A DNA stretch of 64,000 nt, from the NCBI GenBank assembly GCA_964610575.1, contig CAZSYX010000010.1, positions 6,920 through 70,919 on the forward strand, given 5' to 3'. A program made the position numbers and the translations under genes. The stretch's first letter is position 1; each line of letters opens with the position of its first letter. Source of the stretch: JADJWR01 sp964610575. Its GTDB lineage: Bacteria > Pseudomonadota > Gammaproteobacteria > Burkholderiales > Burkholderiaceae_F. The notes beneath the pieces are model-generated. The model was given only the letters and a program-made list of their open reading frames with translations. It had not been told where the DNA came from and did no database searches. Positions 55,225 through 62,338 of the stretch are shown here, in pieces.

Positions 55225-55686
55225 CTAGAGCTCTCGCGAGTAGACGATGAAGCCGGCATGGCGGGCAACCTTGTCGTAGAGCGCGCGACCGGCCGCGTTG
55301 GTAGTCTGCGTCTGCCAGTACACCCTGCCGCACCCTGCAGCACGCGCGGCAGCATAGACAGCGTCGATGAGCTGCTGACCGATGCGCCGCCCGCGATGGC
55401 TCGGCACGGTGAACAGGTCCTGCAGGTAGCACACGTCGTGTAGCCGAGTGGTGCTGCGGTGGAACAGGTAGTGCGCGAGCCCGACGATGGCCGGGCCCTC
55501 CACGGCGACCAGCGCCTGCACCGGCTCGGCCGGGTCGTGAAACCTCTCCCAGGTCGCCTGCGTGATGGTCTCGGGCAAGGCGGTGTCGCCTTCCCTGCCG
55601 TAGAAGGCGTTGTAGCCGTCCCAGAGCAGCCGCCACTGCGCGTAGTCGCCGCGTGCGACAGGGCGGATGGAGATGGCGGGGGGCAT
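55225..55686 (-). CDS. GNAT family N-acetyltransferase
   Basis: 153 residues, start ATG 55686 giving MPPAISIRPVARGDYAQW, the usual GNAT opening. The acetyl-CoA site is in LQDLFTVPSHRGRRIGQQLIDAV and the end QTQTTNAAGRALYDKVARHAGFIVY is family-typical. Close to the small-molecule GNATs of the YjgM type. It is 93 bases from the AAC(6')-like gene in the same orientation; no attC lies between them. Confidence 0.82.
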   Translation of the reverse strand: MPPAISIRPVARGDYAQWRLLWDGYNAFYGREGDTALPETITQATWERFHDPAEPVQALVAVEGPAIVGLAHYLFHRSTTRLHDVCYLQDLFTVPSHRGRRIGQQLIDAVYAAARAAGCGRVYWQTQTTNAAGRALYDKVARHAGFIVYSREL

Positions 55687-55836
55687 GCGGTGCTTTCGCG
55701 CTCTGAGGCCCAATGCTCGAAGTGAGGCGCCCGCAGCAGCATGCGCCGTGAAAGCCACGATAGACCACTGGTGCTGGCGCAGACAACGCCGTCGCGGGCC
55801 GCGCCAAGAGCCCGGGCCGCACCTTCTGCCGCAGCG

Positions 55837-56355
55837 CTAACCCAGGAGCTCGGGGTTGCCGCGCCAGAGAGCAAGCGTGAGCGCGGCAGCGAAGCCGACC
55901 CAGGCCAGGTAGGGCAACAGGAGCAGTGCGGCCAAGCGCCGGACTCGCCAGAAGGCTACCGCCGTGGCCGCGACCAAGCCCCACAGGACAAGCACTTCGA
56001 CAAGCGCCAGCGCTCCCAGGCGCCAGGCGAAGAACAACCAGCTCCACAGGGCGTTGGCCAGAAGCTGCGCTGCGAACAGCGACAGCGGAGCGATTACCCG
56101 CGGGAAGCCAATTTCGCGCCACACCAGCCAGGCAGCCACGGCCATCATCGTGTAGAGCACTGACCAGACCGGCCCGAACAACCATCCCGGAGGCGCCCAG
56201 TTGGGCCTGGCCAGCTGCGAGTAGAACGACGCGGCGTCGACGGACGCGATCCCGCCGGCCGCAGCGGCCAGGAAGGTGATGGCAAACGCGACCAGCAAGC
56301 CGATGGCCTGAGCCACGGTGGATGGGTGACCTGCCTGGTTGGGCGCGTGCGGCAT
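55837..56355 (-). CDS. tspO: TspO/MBR family tryptophan-rich sensory protein
   Basis: A 172-residue membrane protein with five helices, the TspO layout. The signature is LARPNWAPPGWLFGPVWSVLYTMMAVAAWLVW; NALWSWLFFAWRLGALALVEVLVLW follows. TspO binds tetrapyrroles and cholesterol-like ligands and affects porphyrin and stress responses. The ATG is 3 bases from a short attC-like pair at 56359-56383. At the 5' end of the run, no transporter or regulator adjoins it. Confidence 0.9.
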   Translation of the reverse strand: MPHAPNQAGHPSTVAQAIGLLVAFAITFLAAAAGGIASVDAASFYSQLARPNWAPPGWLFGPVWSVLYTMMAVAAWLVWREIGFPRVIAPLSLFAAQLLANALWSWLFFAWRLGALALVEVLVLWGLVAATAVAFWRVRRLAALLLLPYLAWVGFAAALTLALWRGNPELLG

Positions 56356-56358
56356 AGT

Positions 56359-56383
56359 GCTTGACTCGGGCGTGGAGTTGGGC
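56359..56383. repeat. Candidate collapsed attC (25 bp)
   Basis: GCTTGAC at 56359-56365 and GTTGGGC at 56377-56383 look like the outer boxes of an attC site with the central stem deleted. The pair sits 8 bases beyond the stop of the acetyltransferase gene on the minus strand, where an attC would be expected. Short enough to be chance. Confidence 0.3.
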
Positions 56384-56390
56384 CGCGCTT

Positions 56391-56861
56391 TCACGCTGAT
56401 CGCAGGGCCTTGGTCATGAAAACGTTGAACTCGGTGGCAGCGTAATCGCCGAAAGGTGCGCACCAGCTGAAACCGTTGCGCAGGTAGAGCTGATGTGCCG
56501 GAGCGAATGCCGGACCCGTGCCCGTCTCGAGGTACAGATGCCGGTAGTTCCGGGCTTGGGCGGTGCCGACGATCGCGTCGAGCACCGCCTGGCCCACACC
56601 CTGCCGCAGGAAGGCCGTTCGCGTGCGCATGGACTTGACTTCTCCCGAGGTGGCGTCGAGTTCCTTCAAGGCTCCGCAGCCGCAGAGCGCGGATTCCTTT
56701 CGGGCCGAGAAGAAGGTGACATCCGGCCTCCTCAGGCCTTCGATTGCCAGGGCGTGCACCTGGCCCGGGAGCGAGTTGCTGCGCATCCCGCTCAAGTGCT
56801 CGGCGACAAGCGCCTGGACTTCCTGCGAGGAGAGATCGTCGATGCGGACTGCGAAAGACAT
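56391..56861 (-). CDS. GNAT acetyltransferase, YafP/YsnE-like
   Basis: 156 residues. EVKSMRTRTAFLRQGVGQAVLDAIVGTA contains the acetyl-CoA loop, and the YLETGTGPAFAPAHQLYLRNGF block is typical of the YsnE/YafP putative acetyltransferases. SARKESALCGCGALKELD precedes it. Flanked by attC-like structures on both sides (56359-56383 and 56881-57020), so probably a cassette gene. Substrate unknown. Confidence 0.85.
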   Translation of the reverse strand: MSFAVRIDDLSSQEVQALVAEHLSGMRSNSLPGQVHALAIEGLRRPDVTFFSARKESALCGCGALKELDATSGEVKSMRTRTAFLRQGVGQAVLDAIVGTAQARNYRHLYLETGTGPAFAPAHQLYLRNGFSWCAPFGDYAATEFNVFMTKALRSA

Positions 56862-56880
56862 GCGGCTTACGAACTTCGCG

Positions 56881-57020
56881 GCACAACGCTTCAGTCAACC
56901 GGCGCCGCGTACACACCGCAGGCGGCGTCCGCCTTGAACGACCCGTCAGGCGATCCATGGCACGGCCGCGCCCAGCGCGGCCGCCTCGCCTGCGGCGAAG
57001 CGCCGGAGCGATCGTTGCTA
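56881..57020. repeat. Probable decayed attC site (140 bp)
   Basis: The left arm GCACAACGCTTCAGTCAACC resembles the left arms of the clear attC sites (GCCTAACGTTTGAGCTAACC at 60642). The right arm has GCGCCGGAGCGATCGTTGC, complementary to the left arm's CCGGCGC; CCGCAGGCG pairs with CGCCTGCGG inside. The right outer box (GTTGCTA) has lost consensus and contains the stop codon of the tautomerase remnant, the usual cassette geometry. Confidence 0.55.
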
Positions 57021-57307
57021 CACATTGACTTCGAAGCCGAGGTCGATCTCGGACGCCGGAACCCCTCCCCGAACGCCGAAGTTCTCGCGCGGAATCTCGC
57101 GCAGCAGCACCTTGACTTCGCTGGCGGGAATCCCGAGCGCCGCCGGGCGCGCGCCATCGCACGACACAGGGCCCGCTTTTCATCCAGCGAGCGACCGAGA
57201 AACATGTCGATGCTGACCAGCGTGTACCGCTCGCCGCGACCAGGCGGGGCGGCGAAGCGATGCGCTCGCGCGAAGTCCGTGGCACCGACGAAGATGCGCG
57301 AGAACAT
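57018..57307 (-). pseudogene. Tautomerase-family pseudogene (frameshifted, N-terminally truncated)
   Basis: From ATG 57307 the frame reads SRIFVGATDF, then YTLVSIDMFLGRSLDEKR and ALCRAMARA. Near 57150, in a run of GC-rich codons, homology jumps frame to AALGIPASEVKVLLREIPRE, NFGVRGGVPASEIDLGF and a TAG at 57018-57020. A one-base loss there restores neither frame by itself. Relatives of about 130 residues carry some 30 more N-terminal residues; these are missing, because the carboxymuconolactone-like gene ends only 43 bases upstream. Both defects suggest a dead cassette gene; a sequencing error could explain the shift but not the truncation. Confidence 0.7.
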
Positions 57308-57350
57308 GCCGGCGCGTCGCTCGGAGTTCCCCTGTGCGGCCTGCTGGGCT

Positions 57351-57860
57351 CTAGGCGGTGCCGGTTCCGGCGCCCCCCTGCTTCGCGGTGAAGTCATCCA
57401 TGCTGATCGTGTACTTGTCGAGCACCTCCTGAAACTGCAGTCGCTTCTGGCCGGACGAGACGGCCATCACCTTGGCGAGCACCTCGCAGATGTCGCCCTT
57501 CGAGATACCTGCCTTCCTGCACTCCTGCAGGTAGAAGCGCTGACAGGGAATGCAGTTCAGCCCCATCGCGGCGGCGAGACCCACGAGCAAGGTCTCCCTG
57601 GCCGAGAGATGCTCGTTGTTCTTGGTCGAGTTGTAGAAAGCCGCGTAGGCCCTTTCGTGTTGTTCGGTCAGTCCTGGCAGCACGGATGCCTCCTGGGTCG
57701 CGGGAAGTGCGTCGTCGTCGCGGAGTGTAGGACGCTGTGCCGGGAGAAGCGGCGGGATGAAGAGCGCACCCGGGTCACGCCAGAGCGCGCCTCCTGAGGC
57801 CGTCTCCTCAAACAGCTTCTGATCAAGTACCTCGATGTCGGCGATTACGTATACGGCCAC
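57351..57860 (-). CDS. Carboxymuconolactone decarboxylase/AhpD-like protein
   Basis: 169 residues from GTG 57860, chosen because GGAGGAG lies just upstream and no homology is seen earlier. The first 15 residues (AVYVIADIEVLDQ) look like the opening strand of DUF1330-type proteins, while residues 65-169 are carboxymuconolactone-decarboxylase-like: SARETLLVGLAAAMGLNCIPCQRF. Of the AhpD redox motif, C103 and C106 are present but the histidine four residues on is Tyr110, so peroxidase-reductase activity may be absent. Same-strand neighbour of the cassette genes. Confidence 0.7.
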   Translation of the reverse strand: MAVYVIADIEVLDQKLFEETASGGALWRDPGALFIPPLLPAQRPTLRDDDALPATQEASVLPGLTEQHERAYAAFYNSTKNNEHLSARETLLVGLAAAMGLNCIPCQRFYLQECRKAGISKGDICEVLAKVMAVSSGQKRLQFQEVLDKYTISMDDFTAKQGGAGTGTA

Positions 57861-57980
57861 TTCATCTCCTCCACGAGTGTTCGGCGACGGCCCCGCGCCC
57901 GCCCCGCCGGCATTCTGGCTCTTGCAGGCGTCACCCTGTGCAACGAACGTCGCCGGGTTCCGCGCCAGAGGAGTCTTGCG

Positions 57981-58024
57981 GCCCAACGTTCAAGGTCAGA
58001 AGCGGCCGCCAGCGTCTGTCACGC
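57981..58024. repeat. Candidate decayed attC (44 bp)
   Basis: GCCCAACGTTCAAGG at 57981 matches the RYYYAACGTT start of good attC sites in this array. The right end GTCACGC overlaps the TGA of the next gene. The short stem CAGAAGC/GCGTCTG lies between. No proper GTTRRRY box follows, so it is only a candidate. Confidence 0.4.
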
Positions 58025-58420
58025 CATGAATTGACGAATGGAGCCGCAGACCGAGAGCAACTGCCGATCGTCCATGCGGCCAAGTATGTTGCGGATGACG
58101 GTGCCCATCGCCTTCCGCACGCCAGCCAATCCAAGGGCGGCGGACTGCTGCACGACGAAGTTCGCCCTCGTGGCCTTGAGCGATTGCAGAAAGTACTGAT
58201 CCATGCCGCTATCGGTCAGTTCGAGGACCAGTTCAGTGAGTTCTCCGCAGTAGACAGTTGCCTTCTCAGCGCTCTCGACAGTCACGAGAACTTCGAGTGT
58301 CTTCACTCGCAACTCGTGCGAGTGGTGGAAGCGCAGAAAGGGTTTCGAGACCGGCTCGCCAGCCTTCTTCGGTGCACGCCTGGGTGTGACCGGTGCTGCG
58401 CGTTTCGCTGAGGTAGGCAT
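58019..58420 (-). CDS. Hypothetical cassette protein
   Basis: 133 residues: a basic, Pro/Ala-rich N-terminus (MPTSAKRAAPVTPRRAPKKAG) then a compact alpha/beta region with LRFHHSHELRVKTLEVLVTVESAEKA, split over residues 29-54, and a helical C-terminus ending DRQLLSVCGSIRQFMA. No family recognised. Its stop codon overlaps an attC-like box at 58018-58024, the position expected for a cassette gene. Confidence 0.65.
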   Translation of the reverse strand: MPTSAKRAAPVTPRRAPKKAGEPVSKPFLRFHHSHELRVKTLEVLVTVESAEKATVYCGELTELVLELTDSGMDQYFLQSLKATRANFVVQQSAALGLAGVRKAMGTVIRNILGRMDDRQLLSVCGSIRQFMA

Positions 58421-58468
58421 GCTTCTGACCGTATCGCGAGGAGATCACCATCGTACGCTGCACCGCAG

Positions 58469-59002
58469 CTACGACTCGCGGATCTCCCGCGAGGGTCTTG
58501 TCTTGCAGCGCTTGCGAAACACCAGATCGCCGGGATCGTAGCTATACAGTGGGTGTGGCGGGGCTTCTGTCTGCTCGTAACCGCAGCGCTGCAAGAGCTT
58601 CTGCGAGCGGACGTTGGCGAGCGTGGTTGTAGCCCAGAACTCGGTGATTGCGATGGAACGGGCCAATTCCTCGTGGAGCCAGCGAAGCCCCGCAGTCGCG
58701 AATCCACGGCCCCAGTACTGCGGACCGAACAGGAACGCCACCTCGGCAAGCCCGTGGTGGACGGTTGCTTCGAGGCGACCGACCATCGCTCCTGTGGTGT
58801 CTCGGACCAGGTAGTTCAGCCAACGTTCGTCGTTCGTGGCTTCGCCCGGTCCGGCGATCGCGCGCTGCAACCTGAGCTTGAACTCTCTGGTCGACGGTAG
58901 CGTCCCCTCGATGTGTTCGTAGACGGCAGGGTGAAGCAAGACGGTCGCAAGTTCGTCGAGATCGGCGGGCCGCAATGGCTCGAAGTGCAACTCAGGGCTC
59001 AT
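58469..59002 (-). CDS. GNAT acetyltransferase, RimJ/RimL type
   Basis: 177 residues beginning SPELHFEPLRPADLDELATVL, with the acetyl-CoA segment FGPQYWGRGFATAGLRWLHEEL and the downstream NVRSQKLLQRCGYEQTE, which are the Acetyltransf_3 (RimJ/RimL) signatures. Such enzymes acetylate protein N-termini or small amines. Minus-strand member of the cassette run, though no attC separates it from the gene at 58019. Confidence 0.82.
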   Translation of the reverse strand: MSPELHFEPLRPADLDELATVLLHPAVYEHIEGTLPSTREFKLRLQRAIAGPGEATNDERWLNYLVRDTTGAMVGRLEATVHHGLAEVAFLFGPQYWGRGFATAGLRWLHEELARSIAITEFWATTTLANVRSQKLLQRCGYEQTEAPPHPLYSYDPGDLVFRKRCKTRPSREIRES

Positions 59003-59016
59003 GCGGCTGTCGTGCG

Positions 59017-59034
59017 GCCTGACTTGTCCTAGGC
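59017..59034. repeat. Candidate collapsed attC (18 bp)
   Basis: GCCTGAC at 59017-59023 followed after 6 bases by TAGGC (59030-59034), directly before the VOC gene stop on the minus strand. It reads as the two outer boxes of an attC with the stem deleted. Confidence 0.35.
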
Positions 59035-59035
59035 A

Positions 59036-59443
59036 TCACTCTGGCTGCTTGAACTGAACGATGTTGCCTTCTGGATCCCAACCGTCCAGGACGATACAGC
59101 CACGAAAGCGCCAGGCGCGCTCCACCGGTTTGAGGTGGCCGCCAGTCCTCTCCGCTGCCATGCGCACCGCCTCGAGGTTGCTCACGACGAAGGTGGGCTT
59201 GAACGGTGTCCCTTCACGTGGCTGCGCCGGCCTGGCAATCTTGATCGCCGCAGCATACTTGCGGGGGATGCTATGTATGACGATCTCATAGCCCATGCCG
59301 CGAAGGAGATCATGCGTCGAATCTGACTCCTCGACTGCCAGGCCGAGCGCCTGTTGGTAGAAGGCAGACACGCGCTTCATGTTCTTGGCAAACACGACGC
59401 AACCCTGCTGCGGGGAAACCCGCTTTCCGCTTTCCAAGATCAA
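59036..59443 (-). CDS. VOC family protein (cassette gene)
   Basis: 135 residues of glyoxalase fold: GCVVFAKNMKRVSAFYQQALGL opens the first module, TFVVSNLEAVRMAAERTGG the second, and VLDGWDPEGNIVQFKQ closes it. Its start is TTG 59443 with a nearby AGGGAG; ATG codons occur only within the domain, so the exact start is unsure. The substrate is unknown. It lies between a collapsed attC-like pair and the clear attC at 59457. Confidence 0.82.
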   Translation of the reverse strand: MILESGKRVSPQQGCVVFAKNMKRVSAFYQQALGLAVEESDSTHDLLRGMGYEIVIHSIPRKYAAAIKIARPAQPREGTPFKPTFVVSNLEAVRMAAERTGGHLKPVERAWRFRGCIVLDGWDPEGNIVQFKQPE

Positions 59444-59456
59444 TGCTCCCTCTGAT

Positions 59457-59520
59457 GCCCAATGCCCCGATTCAGCGGCGGGCCACGCAGCGGACGGTCC
59501 GCTGCAGCCGGACGTTAGAC
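59457..59520 (-). repeat. Integron attC recombination site 1 (64 bp)
   Basis: Outer boxes GCCCAAT (59457-59463) and GTTAGAC (59514-59520), with inner arms pairing around CAGCGGACGGTCCGCTG. Left and right arms are complementary with unpaired spacer bases, the attC hallmark. It begins 2 bases beyond the dehalogenase-like gene stop, so that gene plus this site is one cassette read on the minus strand. Confidence 0.85.
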
Positions 59521-59522
59521 GG

Positions 59523-60203
59523 TCACCTCGCTACCCAGCCTCCGCAGACCGGAAAGACTTGTCCGACAAAGCAGTCGGCCGCACTGCTGCACAGGTAGGC
59601 AGCAAAGAGTGCGTCCTCACGAGCCGCGACCAGCCGACCGAGCGGTACCTCCCGGGCGAGGCGTTCTTGAAACCTCGGGTTGGCCTGAACCTCGGCAGGG
59701 AAGTAAGTGGGGTTGTCGACGAAGTTCTGCGCGATGGCGTTGACCTGCACGTTGTGCGGGGCAAGCTCCACACCGACTGCCTGCACATAAGCCAGCTGAG
59801 CCCCTCGCGCGGCACTGTAGGTCGAGGCGCGCTTCATTCCGCGAAGCGCTGAGGCACTGCCGATGACGAGCACCTTGCCCGAGCGGCGGGCGATCATGGC
59901 TGGCGCCACCGCGCGGATCAGACGGGGCAACGGATCGACCAAAGCAGCGAAGACGGTCCGCCACTCGGCCTCATCGACGTCGGCCGCGGGTGTAGTCGGG
60001 GCCGTCATGGAGAGATTGGCAACCAGCACATCGATGCGGCCTGCCCCAGAGACGAGCTGCTCGACCGCCCCAGGCGCCTGCAGCTCGTCGTCGCTGGGGA
60101 CCACTTCCGCGCCTTGCTCGGCGAACACTTCGCAAAGCGCGGGCCCCATGAACTCTGAGGCCTGGGTGACGAGGATCCGCTTGCCTGCAAGACCGGTGTT
60201 CAT
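59523..60203 (-). CDS. SDR-fold protein, probable haloalcohol dehalogenase
   Basis: 226 residues of short-chain dehydrogenase fold but lacking the normal cofactor glycine motif and the catalytic lysine. Instead it shows the two motifs that define halohydrin dehalogenases: the nucleophile-site pattern T-x4-F-x-G (T13-QASE-F18-M-G20) and the catalytic S-x12-Y-x3-R (Ser116, Tyr129, Arg133). The segment NFVDNPTYFP (160-169) fits the halide-binding loop. Such enzymes convert vicinal haloalcohols to epoxides and can add nucleophiles to epoxides. The ATG at 60203 precedes ILVTQASEFMG. It is the gene of the cassette whose attC is 59457-59520. Confidence 0.8.
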   Translation of the reverse strand: MNTGLAGKRILVTQASEFMGPALCEVFAEQGAEVVPSDDELQAPGAVEQLVSGAGRIDVLVANLSMTAPTTPAADVDEAEWRTVFAALVDPLPRLIRAVAPAMIARRSGKVLVIGSASALRGMKRASTYSAARGAQLAYVQAVGVELAPHNVQVNAIAQNFVDNPTYFPAEVQANPRFQERLAREVPLGRLVAAREDALFAAYLCSSAADCFVGQVFPVCGGWVAR

Positions 60204-60246
60204 GGAAGGCGTCGAGAAGAGTGGAGACGAGGGGCTGGCTTGCGCC

Positions 60247-60265
60247 GCCTGACGCAGAGTCAGGC
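60247..60265. repeat. Candidate collapsed attC (19 bp)
   Basis: GCCTGAC (60247-60253) and GTCAGGC (60259-60265) form an 8-bp-armed hairpin with the loop GCAGA, 26 bases past the stop of the YdhR-like gene. It resembles the outer boxes of an attC with everything between removed; it could equally be a terminator without T-run. Confidence 0.4.
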
Positions 60266-60290
60266 GTCCGGTCGGGCTCCAGGCCGCAGA

Positions 60291-60605
60291 CTACCTGTCC
60301 GAGAGAACCTCGTGCGTAACGTTATCGACCACAACGGGCGTGGCAAAGTAGGTGATCGAAGGCTCTGCACCGTACTTCTCCCGGACCAAAGCCCGCCAGT
60401 TGGCGGTGTACATCGCCTCGGCCTCTGCGCGTGACCTCCAGAGGTAGATTCCGCCGACCGTGCTGCCGTCTTCCGAAAGGACATAGCACTTCCGAATGAG
60501 GCCAGCTACACGCTGATACATGGGCGCTGTGCTCAAGAAAATGCGGCGCGCCTCTTCCTGGGAGACCGGCTGCGGCAACTGAATCGTGTTGATGACGGTA
60601 ATCAT
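60291..60605 (-). CDS. YdhR-like putative monooxygenase
   Basis: 104 residues of dimeric alpha/beta-barrel type. The start MITVINTIQLPQPVSQEEAR, the central GLIRKCYVLSEDGSTVGGIYLWRSRAEAEAMY and TYFATPVVVDN are the YdhR signature. Such proteins are proposed monooxygenases. It is a minus-strand cassette gene located between the attC at 60642 and the collapsed site at 60247. Function is by family only. Confidence 0.82.
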   Translation of the reverse strand: MITVINTIQLPQPVSQEEARRIFLSTAPMYQRVAGLIRKCYVLSEDGSTVGGIYLWRSRAEAEAMYTANWRALVREKYGAEPSITYFATPVVVDNVTHEVLSDR

Positions 60606-60641
60606 TCCGCGGGGTTCCTCCGTCGTGGGCCTGTGACAGAC

Positions 60642-60767
60642 GCCTGACGTTTGAGCTAACCGGGCACCGACGGCATGGCACCCTGGCCGTGCGGCGCAGA
60701 ACGAACCACGGCGCTGCGCGGCCAGGGTGCCATGCCGCTGGGGCTCCGGTTGAGCGAGGGGTTAGGC
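60642..60767 (-). repeat. Integron attC recombination site 2 (126 bp)
   Basis: Outer boxes GCCTGAC (60642-60648) and GTTAGGC (60761-60767); left arm GCCTGACGTTTGAGCTAACC pairs with right arm GGTTGAGCGAGGGGTTAGGC with unpaired spacers. A long central stem, GGCATGGCACCCTGGCC against its complement, follows. It is 21 bases beyond the methyltransferase stop (60788), so the methyltransferase is its cassette gene. Confidence 0.93.
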
Positions 60768-60787
60768 GGCACTGCGGCTCCGCCACG

Positions 60788-61594
60788 CTATGGCGCCACG
60801 CCTTTGACGGCCCATGCCAAGGCTGCGTACGACCGCGGTCCATCCGGCTCGCCGTCCAGGTACGCATCCCGAACAGCAAGCTCCAGACGACCGCGTTCGT
60901 CTGCGCCCAAGGTGGCCACATACTCGGCGCCTGGACCGTCCTTGCCGAGATAGGGCGCCCAGTAGTCGGCGAACGACGCGTACTCCATACGGATGTGCAG
61001 CGTGACCTCGGAAACGTCGAGGAAGCCGGCGTGGCGCCAGGCCGCCGCAAGTTCTCCAGGTCGAGTCAGCGGCCTGGTGTAGTTCTTTGCCCTTCGCTCT
61101 CCGGCCTTCGGATCAAGTGCGGCTGCGGTGTCAAAGAACATGCGGTTGGCCACGAATCCGCCGCGTGCATCCCATACGGCAGCAGCTACGACGGCGCCCC
61201 GCTTGGCGACGCGACGCATCTCTGCAATCGCATCGTGCGGCCGCGGCACGAAGTGCAAGACGAGGAGCGAGAGCACACGATCGAACGTACCATCCGGGTA
61301 CGCGAGGGCACAGGCATCGCCTACGCGGAACTCGAGTCGGCGATCCGTCGTCTTGGCCTTCGCGTATTCGATGTAGACCGGTGCCAGATCGATGCCGTCG
61401 ACGGTGCTGGAAGGCGAGCGTTCCAGCACCGCCGTGGCCACGTGGCCCGTTCCGCACCCCACGTCCAAGACGCGTTCAGCGTCGCGAGTACCAACATAGT
61501 CAAGAAACGGGCGAGCCAAACGGCGACTCCATCGTCCCATGTTCAGTTCGTAGCCATCGCCGTCGGCAGCTGCAAACGTGGACGAAGTGTTCAT
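60788..61594 (-). CDS. SAM-dependent methyltransferase (cassette gene)
   Basis: 268 residues, UbiE/Methyltransf_11 type: motif I VLDVGCGTGHVATAVLE, acidic motif DGIDLAPVYIEYAK, GDACALAYPDGTFD and LVLHFVPRPHDAIAEM. The ATG at 61594 (MNTSSTFAAADG) was chosen over the longer frame that would run back into the attC at 61622. Substrate unknown. It forms the cassette closed by attC 60642-60767. Confidence 0.88.
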   Translation of the reverse strand: MNTSSTFAAADGDGYELNMGRWSRRLARPFLDYVGTRDAERVLDVGCGTGHVATAVLERSPSSTVDGIDLAPVYIEYAKAKTTDRRLEFRVGDACALAYPDGTFDRVLSLLVLHFVPRPHDAIAEMRRVAKRGAVVAAAVWDARGGFVANRMFFDTAAALDPKAGERRAKNYTRPLTRPGELAAAWRHAGFLDVSEVTLHIRMEYASFADYWAPYLGKDGPGAEYVATLGADERGRLELAVRDAYLDGEPDGPRSYAALAWAVKGVAP

Positions 61595-61621
61595 AGCAAA
61601 CCCGCGGATCGTAGCTGTGAT

Positions 61622-61750
61622 GCCTAACGTTCGAGCTGAGCCGACCACGGAGGCAGGTGCCGACTGGCCGCGGAACGACAATGACCACGATTGTCTGGAG
61701 CGGCCAGGCGGCGCCTGCCGTAGCGGGTCGGCTCGAGCGAAGGGTCATGC
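61622..61750 (-). repeat. Integron attC recombination site 3 (129 bp, mutated right box)
   Basis: Left arm GCCTAACGTTCGAGCTGAGC and right arm GCTCGAGCGAAGGGTCATGC pair around a long stem. The right outer box reads GTCATGC instead of GTTAGGC, so recombination activity may be reduced. It lies 47 bases beyond the GFA gene stop. Confidence 0.85.
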
Positions 61751-61796
61751 CGCACTTCCTGCGGCGCCAGGTTGACGAAACCGGGCACGGAACGCA

Positions 61797-62261
61797 TTAG
61801 GTGGCTCGTGCTGCGAAGTAGGCGGCGATCGGATCCCTGACCGCCTCTGGCGGGGGACCCTCCACGAATTTCAAGATTTCCGTGAGATGCGGATGCCAGG
61901 AGTTTGCGCGGGAGACCCATACTTCGCACGTTGGCGAGAAGATTGACGGGTCGTCGAGGCTGCCGGCTTGTACAAACTGAACCAACGGTGTCTCGGGGCG
62001 AGTTATTCCCAAGGGAGAGCCGCACTCCGCGCAATACAGCCGGCGCATCGTTCGACCGCTGTTTGAGGTGACCGAGTAGGACTTGGGTTGGCGCCCAGTG
62101 AACTGAAGTCGGTCCGATGGAAAGATCAGACAAGCAGCAAATGCGCTGCCGCTCGCGCGTTGGCAATCTCTGCAGTGACATATCAGTTGGGCAAGCGGGC
62201 GCTCGGTACATGTATATCGCACAGCGCCGCAGGCGCAACCGCCGGATATGACTCCTGTCAC
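61797..62261 (-). CDS. GFA-family (S-hydroxymethylglutathione-type) zinc protein
   Basis: 154 residues with the GFA fold of glutathione-dependent formaldehyde-activating enzymes. Zinc ligands appear as GGCACGAVRY near the start, CHCRDCQRASGSAFAAC in the middle and YCAECGSPLG; the C-terminus is typical. The GTG start at 62261 follows GAGGTG at 5 bases. Cassette gene ending 47 bases before attC 3. Whether it acts on formaldehyde adducts is unknown. Confidence 0.9.
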   Translation of the reverse strand: MTGVISGGCACGAVRYTCTERPLAQLICHCRDCQRASGSAFAACLIFPSDRLQFTGRQPKSYSVTSNSGRTMRRLYCAECGSPLGITRPETPLVQFVQAGSLDDPSIFSPTCEVWVSRANSWHPHLTEILKFVEGPPPEAVRDPIAAYFAARAT

Positions 62262-62319
62262 TGTTCACCTCGGTGTGTTGACACTCTTGACGGTTGAGAG
62301 ACTTGGCGCGGGTTGTGCG

Positions 62320-62338
62320 ACCTAACGAAGGGTTAGGC
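62320..62338 (-). repeat. Half attC site (right arm only)
   Basis: The right arm CTAACGAAGGGTTAGGC is intact, ending in a perfect GTTAGGC box (62332-62338) that overlaps the LysE stop codon. An ACCTAAC lies just before it, but no left arm with the matching spacer is found in the 58 bases back to the GFA gene. It looks like an attC that lost its left half. Confidence 0.6.

Noticed and set aside
55705..55840. GCCCAATGCTCGAAG upstream of tspO, like the left arm of attC 1.
   Set aside because: No complementary right arm or GTTRRRY box was found before the tspO stop.
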